Assembly (NCBI GenBank): GCA_027886175.1
Contig: JAJNNQ010000009.1
Span: forward strand, 18,201,501 to 18,265,500
DNA from: Phylloscopus collybita
Taxonomy: Eukaryota; Chordata; Aves; Passeriformes; Phylloscopidae
Length of the DNA stretch: 64,000 bases
Reading direction: 5' to 3'
Each line of letters starts with the position of its first letter. The first letter of the stretch is position 1. Shown one piece after another: positions 35,334-49,278 of this stretch. The notes beneath the pieces were generated by a model. It searched no databases. It had not been told where the DNA came from and saw only the letters and a program-made list of their open reading frames with translations. The translations under genes and the position numbers were made by a program.

Positions 35334-38300
35334 CAGATTTAGATTAATATATGTTGCTATGTTCAAACCAGGAAAAATTATTGTCAGTATTATACAGATC
35401 AAATTATACTATCTAATTCATTCTTTTGAAATTATGATATTTATTTGTTTCAGACTATGATTGGATCCAGTAACAAAAAAAATGACATTAATAAAGCAAT
35501 AATCTAATCTAGATTGCAAATTTCCAAGTATTTTCTAAGTAAAAACACATTAATTAATTGATATTTAAAAATAGAACTCTAAAGAGAAGAAAGAATAATT
35601 TGAGATAGTGACTGAACAAATAGTCCTTTTTCTCAGCCATATCTTGTTTTCTAAAACTGAACCATGATCCAATAATTTTATGTAAGAAAACAAGAACAGA
35701 AAATTACATTGGCAGAGAGTCAGTTAAATTTTTAAAGAGAGAACAAAAATAATAAGCAAAAAAATGTTCACATTTTCAGAATAGGAATATTTATTTGCTG
35801 TCATATGTTTTAAACCCTCCATTAAGGTCCCCATTATTTCAGAAAAAGGCAATCTTCTTTCCGTGTCAAAAATATGGCATTGCTATTTTTTTTCGCCTTT
35901 CCCCTCTTTTCTTCCTCAACTGGATATAGAAAATACTCTTGAATAAAATGATGTTTGTTTTCCTAAGTCATTTAACATGTCCTATTTCAGGAATTTGTCT
36001 GTAGTGCTACTCCATTTCAGTGTCAAATAGGTTAAAATACAGCAGTTAAAAATTCGAGTTCATATTTCACGTTTCGCACTCTTTTGTTTAGAAGACATGA
36101 AAGATTTCTTTGCTTGTCTTTAGAATAGCAGAGAAGTTGTAGGTTGGGTTTTACTTTTTGTTGCATCTTTCTGTTGTTTTTTGCTATTAAAGCTAGCAAA
36201 AGTAACGAAACTTTTATCTAACTAGTAAATATAATATAGACTACTTTGTGTTGGCTTTGTGTTGGATTTTTTTAAAAATTTCATTTTTAACTGTCTTTAT
36301 ATTAACGGTCTGAGGAAATAGTAAACATCCTCAAGAAAAGAAGAGAAGACACTGTAAAACCTGTTTTATTTTATTGACTGATATTTTTTGTGCATATATG
36401 TCTTCTTTAACCTTTGGAAAGCCACTTAATTTGTTCATGGATTAATGTTGTTGAGTGCTGTCATTTTGGCTAATATGACCTGCAAAATATCTCACACTTC
36501 TGACATATTAGCTGAAATCAGTCCAAGAGGAATGTCCTTACTGATTATATTTGTCCTCAGCAAACCATGTGCCTGTGATAACACTGGTTTTCCCTGTTTG
36601 TCTAAAAATTAATTGGAAAAGGGACATCAACTATCAATTATATCATGCATGGATAGGTCTTATTTGGAGGAATTGAATAATTTAGATTATAAAATTGCAA
36701 CCAATAGTCTACTTGGAATGATTTTATAGTGAAATAGAAATTGAACTTTGTGGCTTGTAGACTGATAAATTTACAATCTACATTTAAAAAAAAATAGGAG
36801 GTGGAAAATGGCCCAGAAAAACAGAGGTCCAGTCATCTGACTTCTATGCCTTAAGGGAATTAAAAATTAAAAAAAAAAAACAATTAAAAAAAATCAGGCA
36901 TGGAAGTAAGTGGAGAAGGTTATAGAGTAGATATGAAACCAAACTTATTCTTGTTAAATTTACTGATTTACTAGACAAGGAAAAAGAGGTAATACTGAGT
37001 CCTTTTCCATGTTTTTCTATATTTTTTCCTTTTTTTATTGTTAAAAGATCATAAACATAGAGCAAGAAAAAGATAAATGAGTGCCTTTTAATTTGCCCCA
37101 TCCTTCTATGATAGAACTCTTCAGATTTACAGGAATTCCACATTGAAAAACTGGTTATAATACTACATGTAGAAAGAGAAATTATTTTTAGTATTATTGT
37201 TTATTGTTTGATGATTTTCCAAATACTTTTTTTTCAAGTCATTGTTCTGATGATGACAGCTACATTTAGAGTACCCGCTCTTACAGAGAGGGAATTTGGA
37301 AGCATTTAAAGTACAGTTCTAGGCAGACTAAGTTCCCAGCTGTGCAGATTTGGAAAGTTTGTCTTAAATATCCCATGTTAGAATTATTAAAGATCTGAGT
37401 TCTGTACTTTTATTTCCAATTTCAGAACGTCTCAGTTTATCTGCCAGAACAACTGTGTTTAAAGCAGTTTAAAATTCCTAATTTCCATAGAATTTCTTGA
37501 ATGAACTTTGGTATATGAGCAGAAAGATTACTTTGAAATTCAGTCAATGCAGACTAGAGTTCCCAGGGGAGTGGGGTGCAGACCAGTGCACATTCCAGTT
37601 TCTCAGAACTTGCCCTGTCTCCCCTACTCCACACATTTCAATTGTTTTGAGCCAATAAAAATTTTCTGTCTCTCACACAGCATGCTCTTCACTTAAATGT
37701 GTTCTAATAGTTTGTTAAATTAGGTTCTAAGGGTTAGATGCAGAATTAATATGATTTTGAATCCAGCTTAATGGTGGAAAACACAAGTCAGGTGGAACTT
37801 ATGTGTCTTATTCTAAAGTTGTTATCCATAAAAAGCTATGCAACAGCTTTAAATTGTTATAGAAAAACAGCTTATACCTATAACCACCTGAGATGCCCAA
37901 AACTGGCAGTTTGACAGAAAGATGATGTTCTGAACATTTGTCTGAATGGTTCCAACATACAGGAAATCAGCAATTATTTCAGCAGAATTTAGAGAAGCCA
38001 CTGCAACAGAATAGTTTTGCTATTAAATTCCTTTCTAGACTTCTAAGAATTGTTCAAATAACTTGTCTGGAAACTGAGCAACATGAAGTTTCAAGCCTTT
38101 ACTTTTTTTAATGTATATTCAAATAACTCAATGATATTTATGTGTTCTTATGAACCTGGCAAAGTTTTTTCATATGAATGTGACACCTGCAATGCAATTT
38201 TCCTGTTTCACCTCTCTGTATGAAAACAAAGCAATCAGAAAACAAGCAAGAACATGTTATGCTACCTTTTGTTTTGTGGAATAAGTCCAAAGAAACTCAT

Positions 38301-40746
38301 AAACCAAATATTTGTCTTAATTTGTGGATTTGAAGCTCATTGTCAGTGTATTAAGATGGAAATAACACAGCTGCATTTGTCTTTCTGATGAGATATAAAT
38401 ATAATTTTTGACTTCATACTTCTCTCTAACAGAAAAAACTTATGCATATTCTTTGCATCTGAGGAGGTGAAAGGTTTTTAATACTCAGCTCTTATAGTCT
38501 GATGATTGATCCATTTAGATACGTTAGAAGTACTTTTTGTTTGTCTAACTTCCTAGAAAATTATAAAAAATAGTTTTGTATAAATGATGCTCTTCCCATG
38601 GATCTCCAGTCATTCATATAAGAAAGTGTCCGTAACAAGAGGAAAATTATCACAGCCTGTGTGTTTCAGAAAAAGACAGGGAAAAATGTTTGTGATAAAG
38701 TTCAGATTTATAAAATGTTGGAAAAGTTAACTAAGATTACAAAAATATTTTTATTTTTATTTTTTAGACAGAATTATTTTTGTCATACAGCAATGCAATA
38801 TGATACATAAGCTATTCAATCTGCAAATCTATTTAAGGCTTACGTGTAAATGTCTGTGCAAATTCTGAATATTCCCATTAGAGTTTTTTCACAAATTTCT
38901 CCATAAATAATAATGTATTGGTCAAGCACATTTGATGGATTTATGTAAAGGAGGAACGGAAAGCATGGACAATACCATCTTCCACTACAAACCAAAATTG
39001 CCTCTATTAGTGCATCAAAAGGTGATAATTCAAATAAAATCTTAGGACTTATGAACAATTTACATACTCTTCCCTCTTCATGTTCTTGTAAGCAATTTAC
39101 AATATTCTTTTTTCATTTACCCTTCTTTTTAGATAACTATGATACTGTAAGAGATAAAATATTGTTTCCTAGATACAAAAAGAACCACAGCCATATCAGA
39201 AATGTTTTGATTATATATTATAACATTTTATTTCAGATTTGATTTTTTTATTCCAGATTTGATCTTTTTCGAGTCAAACTGAATGATAATTTCATGAGAC
39301 AACCCCTAGCTATCATCAGCTGAGCATTTTCATCACACTGTGATATGCCATAAGGAAACTCAGCTCCCAAAAGCAGGATAGTCTTTGGAGGGTGACACTG
39401 TGCCTGGACTAATCAGCTCAATTTCTCAAAATGCTTAATTAAAATAGACATATTCCAAAAATCATACAGATACATTGCTTCATATGTGGAGATGATATTT
39501 CTATACATACTCCACTGTATAGTGTAAGCAAGATCTTCTTTTAATGTAGGACTTGCATAGCATTTGTGTACCTCAGCTTAAAACTTATTCACCTGCTGTG
39601 TCAGCTTCAAATTGCTTCAGAATTATGGCAATTTGTAGCCTAAAATTGTCTATAGGGACTGAAGTACCCATTCAAAAGTTGTTTCAGTTTTATAAATTTG
39701 AGTTACATCACTACTGATGTAGCAGGGATCTGAAAAGATGACAATCCTGTATTCAAAATCCTCAATTAGGTGTTTTCAAAATGTGTCTAAATTTCTAGCA
39801 GCAGTGGACACTTTCCCAAATGCAATGAAATTCGCGTAGCTGCATGTAGTATGTAGAAATGGTTTGCTACTGACTTGAGTGGCCTTAAATTACCTTTGAT
39901 TCTGCATCAGTATGCCCTACTCATTTGTGTATCACAGTCAACAATCATGGCATAATACAGCCTATGAAATTATTATACTTGCAGCTTTCTGAAGAAAATG
40001 TGATATTTTACAAAAAGTCATCCAAAGCAAGGTAGGAATCAGAAACATTCTATCCTTTAAATTCAATATGATTTTTATGATGAATAAACTGTATCTCAAG
40101 TGAAATACATGGAGTCAATCCCTCTCATGAGTAACAAAAAGTGGTAGAATGCAAGGGTTTGTCATGGTTCAATGTCCATACATGAATGACATACTAAAGG
40201 CAGAGAAGGCTAGAGCACTGCAAATGGTACTGGTTATTTTGCCTTTCTTAAAAACAGCGTAAAGAAAACCAAGTTATCGTCTGAAGTAGCATAACACCAG
40301 TTTCACCATGAAAAAGTGAACAATTTGTTTTGGTCCAGTCAGGTCTTCCCTTAAAATTTTAGCTTTCTTAAGAAAACCCTAAACATTTTTTTCCCCTAGG
40401 ATTTCTGCTTTGTATTTCAGTTTGTTTCTTGCTGAAACAAAGCTATCACTTGACAATTTTAAACAGTCTCAGCAACAATTTCCCCCTCTGTCTTAAAGTA
40501 GAAAGTGTGCTAGATATAGAGCATTCATCTTGCACTAGGAGAGGGCCAATTTATTTAGATCCCGATAGTTTATTTTGCACTTAAGAACACAGATAAGGAG
40601 CACACTAGCAGTCTTTGAATAGAGCTTCATTTTGTATTAATATGACTCTTCTATCCAAGAATTCAAGCCCATCAGCCTTTGCCTTATCTACCACACACAT
40701 ATAAAGAACAAGTTATTACTCCAAACATATTACTCCAAACATAAGT
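35334..40746. other. Long AT-rich unique stretch, no gene seen
   Basis: 5.4 kb with no CR1, LTR or gene recognised. Frames of up to 99 codons lack known domains. A small direct repeat, ATTACTCCAAACAT, occurs twice near 40715-40743, just before the next CR1. This is the second long repeat-poor stretch. Confidence 0.5.
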
Positions 40747-41180
40747 TCAGAGGTGGCCACAAAATTGATTAGAGGGATGGAGCTTCTTTCCTATGAAGAA
40801 GGGCTGAGATAATTTGGTATGTTTAGTCTGGAGAAGACTGGAGTGATCTAATTACGGCCTTTCAGTACCTGAAGGGAGCCCACAGGAGAGATGCAGAGAG
40901 ACGTTTTGCAAGGGCATGTAGTGACAGGGCAAGGGTGAATGGGTTCAAGCTGAGAGTAGGTAAAGATTAGGGAAAAAATTCTATATTTTAAATGGATGAG
41001 GCACTGGAACAGGTTGTCCAGAGAAGTTGTGGATGGCATCCCTGGATGTGTTGAAGGCCAGGTTGGATGGAGCTCTGAATAATCTCGTTTAGTGAAAGGT
41101 GCCGTGTCCATGGCAGGGGGTTGGAACCAGATGATTTTTCAGGCCCCTTCCAACCAAGGCTATTCTATGATTCTATGACA
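40747..41180 (+). mobile_element. CR1 3'-end fragment, plus strand
   Basis: Runs through CR1 distal ORF2 and UTR landmarks: CTGGAGAAGACTGGAGTGAT near 40830, GGCACTGGAACAGGTTGTCC near 41001, and GGCCCCTTCCAACCAAGGCT at 41143. It ends in well-kept octamers, ATTCTATGATTCTATGAC. About 434 bp remain. The octamer end fixes orientation and 3' boundary. The 157-codon frame starting at 41121 begins inside this terminus and runs into unique DNA by chance. Confidence 0.96.
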
Positions 41181-42579
41181 ATCAAAGTAACATTTGTAAT
41201 AAATACTGTGCACTTAATCCTAAAGCTCTCAGGGAATAGGTCATGCATAAAGTCAATTACTGTCCAGACTCACATATCAATTTGTTCTCTCAAGCACAAG
41301 GTCAGAAGAACTGCAACTTATACAAATATAGAAATTAGTTTATTTACCTCCTTATGTTTTACACAGTATGAATCCTTTAAGAAAATTTTCACCACCTTTT
41401 GTAAGAGTCTTGAGTCACTTTCAGATCATCCACAGATTTCCTGCATCTATGTTGTCATGCAAATAAACCTCCTATATTTAGCATCACAATCCCTTTTACA
41501 AAATGTAGGCATTTTTCCACTGTCCAAGCTATCTTTTATTATTCATTATTCATTGTTTCAGTATTGTTTTGTCAACTTATTCCTCCAAAAATAACAAATA
41601 CAGTGCAAAAGACCAAAACCTAAGTGGTTGGTGACCTAGCATACATTCTAAAACCTTATTATATCTTTCAACTGACCTTAGAAGAATCAAAAATCATTCA
41701 TATATTTAGTGGAGCTTAATAGCCATCAGACTTACAAGCCTGATTCCCAATAAAAATTTAGCCTATAATAAGTCAGTGGAACAGCTGGAAATAAATGTTG
41801 TTACAAGTCAAGCTCCAATGACTTATCCTTGTTTTCTTCTCTCACAAATAATAATAATAAAAAAACCTTAGCCAGACTTACAATAATTTTTTCTGCTCTA
41901 CTGTTTAGTCATATGGAAAAAAAATCAAGTTTTGGAACTATGGAATATAGAGCTGAAAATTGTCTTTACCTTTAATTTATTTTTGGGATGACATTTATAG
42001 TATAATGCTAGCAAGTGTGAAATGACTTTCTTATTTGAGATTTATATTTGTGTATGAATGGGTGGTAGCTCAAATTACTGAACAAAAAAATCCATTTATT
42101 CTTATTTTCAACAGTTTTCATTAACTCCAAAATAAAAGGAAGTTTTGGAAAATACTTTCAGACTAAAAGTGACATTATTTAGTTCTATGGTTGCTATTCT
42201 AATTGCTTAACTTTATTTTGTAATTTAATTGTACCATACTTATCTTGATTATAGTGTTTTTCCATTTTGACTGTGCCTTTTTCAACTTTTGTGAATGAGC
42301 ATCATGATCTCTTTTGAACTAATGCAGACACAAGTGTCAGTGGTGCATACATATATTAAATGCTTTTTTTAATCTGTTTTGTTAATTTCATTCAGTAGTA
42401 CAACATAATTGCAACTTTCTGTTGTGGTATGATTTATAAATGGCAATAAGTCAGCACTGTAATAGTCGTGTTCATTCTCTATAAAAGTGTTTTTATAAAA
42501 AGCATGAAGAAGATGAGGGAATTTCAAGGGCACAAACAAATTACAAAATAACCATGAAAGCTAGTTTTAAACATGTGTC
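41181..42579. other. AT-rich unique sequence, no gene seen
   Basis: Nothing recognised. The 157-codon frame (41121-41594) has no known domain and begins inside the CR1 tail. Confidence 0.5.
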
Positions 42580-43162
42580 TGTCTCAACACTTTGGGGGAA
42601 TGATGTTCCTTTAAAATTCTTCTCAAGCTGAACAAAGACACTGGACCATGTGTCTGGGAACTCTTCTGTTTTATTGTCCATTTGCCATAACTGCAGCAAC
42701 CAGCCCACTGTTTAGACTGAAAAGGAGTTGGTTAACAGGCCCTTAAAATTCTCAATAGATTTTCTCAAGAGGGAAGGCTAACAAGCCCTACATTTTATAC
42801 AGTACACTCCAATAAGTTCTCAACACCCTCAAAAAACTGCTCAAGAGGTGCTGGCTAACAAGCCACAACATACTTTCACAAGCTCCCGTGTCCCACAAGA
42901 AACATCAGTAAGGAGTGTGGAGTAGAATACAATAGCATTGCTTTGCCCAGGCAATACAAAAAAGAAAACAAAGAATATCACCAACCCTAAGATCCTGCCT
43001 TGGTCGTGATAGGTGGATAACTGGAGCCGAGGTTGTGGGTTCCCTACCAGCTTCCTTTTATAACAAACCTGGTGTATGCCTCTTGTGTAAACTAGATTTT
43101 TTTGTCCTGTTTTGTTCACACATGCACAGCCAGCCTCTCTCCAGGGAGTCTCAAGAGGGACA
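42580..43162 (-). mobile_element. Probable ERV LTR, minus strand
   Basis: Read on the minus strand it begins TGTCCCTCTTGAGACTCCC and ends AAGTGTTGAGACA. The promoter-like TATA (TTTTATA on the plus strand, 42793-42799) and poly(A) signal (TTTATT, 42670-42675) come in the right order and spacing for an LTR on that strand. The promoter region holds degenerate repeats: GGTTAACAGGCCC, GGCTAACAAGCCC and GGCTAACAAGCC at about 42729, 42776 and 42852. No target duplication found. The 92-codon minus frame at 42841-43119 lies inside it and is not taken as a gene. Confidence 0.6.
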
Positions 43163-44061
43163 GTTTAGAGCCCTTTAGAATTTTTTATTTATTTCCTTAA
43201 GTGGCAAGACATTAGCCAAACCTAAAAAAATTGTAGACAATTTATCATACAAAAATCATAAAAATGTTAATAAATGTAAGTTTTGAGTAAATAATGTATT
43301 CCACCTATCTAATAAATATTTCCTCTGGTCATACAAACAGATTATTTATTATATTTTATTAAAATAAAATATATTTATTAATATAACTGTTTATTGTATA
43401 TTTACCAATAGTAATTACTGACCTGCAACTTGCCTCTAAAGTGGGTTCCTGCAAGAATCTAAAATCCATAGTTCAAAGGTTATTGAGTAGCTTATTTTGA
43501 GAAATAGGCTGCAAAACACGTTTCTGCTTTCTGATGAGTGAAATGTTTTAATAACTAAACTGGCAATCATTAAGTCAAAGCTCATTTTCTGCCCATATTC
43601 TTAAATATTTTTGATTTTGGTTCTTAGCTGATTACACAAAAAGCTCTCAGAATGTTTCAGGGTGCACACAGCCAACTTTTAGGCCAGCAGTATTTTTCTT
43701 TTTCACCTTCTCCACATGAGTGAAGGTGTTATGCTGGAGAAAGAAAAAAGAATTTATTGCTGGAAATAGAATTCCCAGAGGCAGAGATATATTCTTTAAC
43801 AAGAGGATGAGGAAACTGTAGTTTGGAAGTCTTTTTTTTTTTTTTGTGGTGTATTTGAGAACGCAAAGAGAGTCTGTCTCAAACGAACATCAAAGATTAT
43901 TTAAAGTGTTTAAAGGAATAATCTATTAAGAGAACTGATTTGCACTCCCTTGACTGCTTAATTTACATCTACTGCAAAAAGTCAATAACCAGGAAAGAGA
44001 GAAGAAAACTTTATTTGACTCAGTCATATCTGAAATTAACTCATATATTTAAGTTCATTAT
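43163..44061. other. AT-rich sequence, no gene seen
   Basis: Includes a palindrome at 43350-43373 and a T-run at 43832-43845. Nothing else is recognised. Confidence 0.5.
43350..43373. repeat. AT palindrome, 11-bp arms
   Basis: TATATTTTATT, then AA, then AATAAAATATA: perfect arms in a very AT-rich setting, where such palindromes are common by chance. Confidence 0.85.
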
Positions 44062-44215
44062 GGAATCAAAGAATGGTTCAGGTTGGAAGGGAATACAGTT
44101 TATCATCCAGTACAACCTCCTTGCTCAAGCAGGGTCATTGCACAGGACTGCATCCAGACAGTTCTTGAATATTTCCAATGAAGGGAATTCATAACTTCCC
44201 TGGACAATCAGTTTC
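44062..44215 (-). mobile_element. Short CR1 3'-end fragment, minus strand
   Basis: Starts GGAATCAAAGAATGGTTCAG and follows the CR1 antisense 3' UTR: GGTTGGAAGGGAATACAG, CTCCTTGCTCAAGCAGGGTC and CTTGAATATTTCCAATGAAG. About 150 bp, severely truncated, with no coding capacity. Its wording (GCTCAAGCAGGGTC) resembles the subtype at 51541 more than that at 6321. Confidence 0.9.
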
Positions 44216-44579
44216 TGACTAGTCAAATACCCTGTTACTGCTGTCCTATATGGGAGGGGGTCAGGCATTTTATATGATATTTGATTACAAAGGCTGTGGA
44301 TCTTGTGCAAGGGTAGGACAGAGCCATGACACATCAGTTTTGCTCCCTCTTTCTCCAGTCTGAGCCATATATCCAGCCTGATAACCTATCATCCCTGTGA
44401 GCAGGGGTGAGTTTTGATCATGCCTGAGTTTTGGTCCCTTTCTCATGGAATTCCTTTTACCACATGGTTTTAGGCCTACACTACCATCCCATTGGCACCC
44501 ACTCATATCCCTTTCAGTGATCTTAATTGTCTATGAAATCTTGATACCTTAAGTTTTAGCTTTCATGTTTTTAAGATTC
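44216..44579. other. Unassigned sequence between CR1 and LTR
   Basis: Moderate GC, no recognised family. It may belong to the LTR on its right if that LTR starts earlier than I placed it. Confidence 0.35.
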
Positions 44580-44977
44580 TGTGCTGCCTAGGGGTATAGT
44601 TCTGAGCCTTAAATGCCAGTAAGCTCTCTTCACAGAGTAGGTAGACAAAACAAATCCTTTTCTTGCTGAGGACCAAGGACAACTTTTAGACTCAAAAGCA
44701 TAAACAACTGAAGAGAGAAACAAGAAAGATGAGACCTCATAACCTGAAGCTGTAATTGGACAATTAAACTCAATGTGTAAATGGACCAAAACTTATAAAA
44801 GTGTAAGATCTCATGACCTGTCATCCATTTTGTGACGATTTTGGGTCCACCTTGGGTGTAGCCCTGGCCAGGCTCTTGTCCTGCCCAAGCTGCATCCTAA
44901 AGGCCTTTCAATAAATACCTACTTTATTCTTTAGCTCTGTTCAGTCTCTGTTTCAGGTCAGGCTTCCCAAGGCATCA
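44580..44977 (+). mobile_element. ERV solo LTR
   Basis: From TGTGCTGCCTAGGGG to CTTCCCAAGGCATCA, about 398 bp. The layout is clear: TATA box CTTATAAAAG near 44791-44800, poly(A) signal AATAAA at 44910-44915, then a U5 rich in CTCTG and ending CAGGCTTCCCAAGGCATCA. The outer bases read TG...CA. No primer-binding site or viral frame follows the 3' end, so it is a solo LTR. Neither flank gives a convincing target duplication and the left edge could shift. Confidence 0.75.
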
Positions 44978-47900
44978 ATCTCACCTTGGAGTTATCTATT
45001 TTAGGAAATTGGTTTTCTGTTGTTTTGGCACATCACTCTAGGAGAAAAAGACTGTGTTTTGACAAGAGGAGTCAGGAGAGAGAGAGTTAAAAAAGGGCTG
45101 TCTTTTTCTTCAGCTTTTAAAGAGTCAATTGAAGGAGAAGCATTAGTTTATTTCTGGTTTGGAGAGGTAGTCTGTCTTTTTTGGGTTAGTATTTCAAGTT
45201 ATGCTTTTATGACCACCTTGCACGGGGTGCTGGGCATTTCTTCTGTTTCCTTGTGTTTTGTTGTCACGCCAATTTTGCTTTACCAGGCACATTGCATGTA
45301 TGTGGCTCAATACTCTTCTGGGAGAGTCTTGAGGAGCTTGAAGGGTCTCTTAGTCTGTAGAACAAATATGAGACATAATGTCAGTCTTGCAATACACAGG
45401 TCTGAAGGTAAAAATAAATGGAGCAGTACCACTTACACAGACTTCACAGAACTGTGCAAGTTTTCCTCTCTTTGAGCAGAGAATACCAATACCCTGCCTT
45501 TATATATGTGTTCTGCAAAAAAGATCATGGCACGTTCTAATTCCCTTCCATCCTTTCACATGATTAGTTATTTGTAACTTCTGTAAATACCTTCTTATTC
45601 ATTAAGTTGCTTTCTGAATATCAGCTGTAACCTCACCACCTCATCATCTCCATTATCTTAGTGTTGAGGTCAGAGGTGACTGACAAAAAAATTTGTATTT
45701 CCAGACAAAATATTGGAGTGGTCTGGCCCTATCGCTGAGAAGCCAAAAAAGTTATCTTAAATAATCCAGTCAGAATATAACATATAAAAAGAACTCAAAA
45801 TTCTATGAAGCACCTGTAACTGTTCCCTTAATCAAGTAATACAACTGCTATTTTGCATCAGTTCATATTGCTTTAATGAAGGCTCAGATTTCATTTTCAT
45901 TAAAAGTACTGTATTCAAACACTCTTTTTTGTTTTTCTAACTACTTCAGCTTGTTTTTTTAATTGTCACACATATTGTTATTGATATGCTGCTCTCTTAA
46001 AGATATAAAGGGAAACAAAGTTATCATGCCTCTGTTGATATGTATGCTGAATTCTAGCTAAAAATTACTATTTTCAAAAAATATATATCTTTAATCTGTT
46101 AAGTTTTAGTGACTTTCTGTATAGCATCATAAAAAAATATATTGGATATCAATTAATGAAATTCCCTTAATCAACTACTTAGTTTGTGGTGGCTCTCTTA
46201 TTTATTTTTTTTTTTTTTAATCCAAAATTATTCTAGTTATTTTTCTTTATTTATCAGGGTGATCTTTCATGTTAATCAGCCCTTTTAGGTGTTATTTACA
46301 TGTTTTAAAAATCACTAAAAATTAATAAGAAAACTCAGACTACTAAGATTAGATATTTGCAAAGGGTGAAGACTGGCCTAATGCAGATAGCCTGGATAAG
46401 TTCCTGTATCCTATTTTACACACTTTCAAATCAGGCAGTCATTAATTAGCTCTGAAACAAAATTCTGCTTGTGGCTGCATATTGGGTCTTAAATAAACTG
46501 TCTGTAGGCTGAGAAGCAATTACATTTCTTCTGTCAGATTCACAAGATCTATTAAGTATCTTTCAGTAGCTTCTAATTTTTATCAGGAACCATAGATAGT
46601 CTGCATTGAGAAAGTGAGAATATGATGAAGAGAAATATCCATATCTTATTTTCCAACAGATCTTGTCATAAACTTACTACAACAGGGGGAAAAATTTAAA
46701 AAACACCATTGATCTAAAATATATTAAAATACCTTCTACTTTTTTGTTTGTGTCAAAGTATGTTAACATATTTGAAAGATTCCATTGTATTACTCATGCT
46801 TATACTTGAAAATGTAGTCTTCTAAATTTCAGGTTATCAAAAACCAAGCATATGAAACAAATCCAAATATGAAGCAAATGTTTTGAAAGGCAATTCTTCA
46901 TTGTGTACTTGGATTATATCACACCACCAGGCAGAGCTATTGGTGTAAATGCATATTTTGTTTGGATGACAATATTTAGTCAAAATATCTTTTCACATTT
47001 GTTTGATTACAAAACATCAACATGGTAGATGACATGCAATTCTGTGGATAGGAAAAAATTCATTATATGGGTTTGAGAGACCACGATAATCTTAGGGACA
47101 TTTGTCAGAATAATTGTACTCAGAGGTAAATATCACTTTCCTTAATTAATTTGAATTTTCTTTAAAATATAAATGTTCTTTTTCATGAATCATTTTTAAA
47201 CAGCATCCAAAAAGAGGGATTTTTTTTCTTTAGAAAACAAGAAAAGAATCTCACATACTTCTTTATTGCTTCTAGGAAGTTTTTCTTTAATCACTGCCAG
47301 ATTTTCTATATTTATCAATTCTCCACATGTTTTTCTCTATACTTTTCTGCCTGTAAAGGTAGGAAAAGATGTATGACATGAAAATGTAGTTTTAAAACTG
47401 AATTTAAGGTTCATTTGCCACAGAACTTGGCTACTATTTACAAAAGCTGTCAGTCTGAATGTAATTGGAAAAATTTCTCCACAAGGACACCATAATTCAA
47501 TATGTGGTTAAGTTACACATTTAATATAATTTTTGCAAGTTTTAGCTTAAAAGAAGATATATAGGTGAAAAACATTCAAAGTATAGCTCAACAAGGAATT
47601 TTTTTTTGTATTTTCCTTATAGTAGATAGTGCTCTTCTCTGTTGACAGAATATTAGCATTTGTCTGAAAAAAACATCATATTTCATGGAAAATATATCAA
47701 AGGTGAAAATTAATATACTTCCATTTGACAGGTATATTGCAATTCTTCATGGAAAGAGCCCAATTAAAAAAAAAAAAAAAAAGGAAATAAAGTGTTTATT
47801 CCCTATCAAATAGGAAACAGGACAGCTTAAGAGGTCAGGAAAACTGCCTATGACAGCAATTTGAGAATTATTTTGGGAACTGCTTTTATGGCAATCATGA

Positions 47901-49272
47901 AACAGCAAGTGCAATGTCATATCTGCAACATTAAGAATAAAACCAGAAAACAAACAAACAAATCATAAAAAAAGCCTCTCTTCACCTTAATAGGTGGTAT
48001 ATGTTGAGAGGTTTTTAGAGATTTTGCAGAACATCTGAAACAATCAGTATTTGCCTGTGCGTAGTATCAATCACAATCTGCCTTGTATTGATTTACATTA
48101 CATGGCATCAAGTGACAGGTTGGACAAACATGGGAGAGGAAACCCATCCAAAAGTTTCAAATAGGAAGAAAATACCTCTGTCTCAAAAAGTTTTTCTGCC
48201 CCAAATAGAGAGGAGGGAGTAGCCTAGGAAATTATTGTGCGCCTGCTTCACCTTCTTAGACATTTGCTTTTGGCTATTGCTAGAGTCACCATAAATGTAC
48301 CTTTCACCTGACATTGCACAGCTTTTCTTCACTTTCTACTTACCTCATTATTCATGCTATGTTTGCTGAAAAGGTTGAAAAAATATAGCCTGCACTTAAA
48401 CAAAAGCTTAAGTAGAAGAAAAAGAAAGGTGAAAAGTCAAGAGAAAACAGGTAAATCTGTGTTCCTAGGCCTTAAAAAGTAAGACAGATTCTGATGATGT
48501 TTCACTTTTTTTCCATACTAATATGAAATCAAATATACCTTTCATATACCTTTGGAATTTAGAGAAAAATATGAGGATAAGTTTATTTTCCCGTTTCTAG
48601 AGGGAAAGAAAAGTGAACCAAAAAGTAGCTTTAAGAGAGAGGAATATTTTTTTTCTGTAAATACTATCTTTTTCTTGTAACAGAGAGTGAGAATTCATAT
48701 TGCACACGGTCAATTTTTTTTTCCTTAAGAAATACACCGTATCTCAGCAACAGCACATGTACTGTGGATTGTTACAGCCTCTTTCTCTCCTCTCCCCTGA
48801 TATTTTTCTCTTAGAGTAAATAAGCTTTTAGGGCATCATGAAGTGTTCTTTTTGACATTTCTGTGGCTCTTTTGTTTCCATTTTCATCTCAGGAGATTTT
48901 GAGGTTCTTAACAGAAAAATTGGCATTTTAATGTGAAAAGATAATTTTATTTCCATAAGGCGTTCCATTGAGTGTATCAACAAGTCAGTTTATAATGGTG
49001 AGAGTATCACAGTCAAATAACTTATATGCATTAAAAATCAGTTTTAAAACTGATTCCTCAATTATTTTAGAAATTATGTCTTTGAATGTCTTCATGAATA
49101 TATCAAGTGTAAAGAGGTAAATACTAAATAGCAAAGTAGCCACATGTTTTCACAAAAATATTTTGATTTTGGCATCTTCAAAAGCATTTTAAAATTAAGA
49201 AAAAGCTTTCTTTTATACTCAAACAATGATAGGTTTTCCCTTTAAAAATATGTTTTTCAAATTTATTCAGGG
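44978..49272. other. AT-rich unique sequence, no gene seen
   Basis: 4.3 kb without recognised repeats beyond homopolymer runs (T-run near 46206-46218, A-run 47766-47782). A 151-codon plus-strand frame at 45020-45475 has hydrophobic stretches but no recognised domain, codon signal or splice context, and is treated as chance. Confidence 0.5.
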
Positions 49273-49278
49273 GGCGAA

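Noticed and set aside
41121..41594. 157-codon plus-strand open frame, the longest in the window
   Set aside because: It starts inside the CR1 octamer terminus and runs into unique AT-rich DNA. No domain is recognised.
45020..45475. 151-codon plus-strand open frame with hydrophobic stretches
   Set aside because: No recognisable domain, no splice or promoter context, single frame in AT-rich DNA. It lies after a solo LTR, but no primer-binding site or retroviral motif is present.
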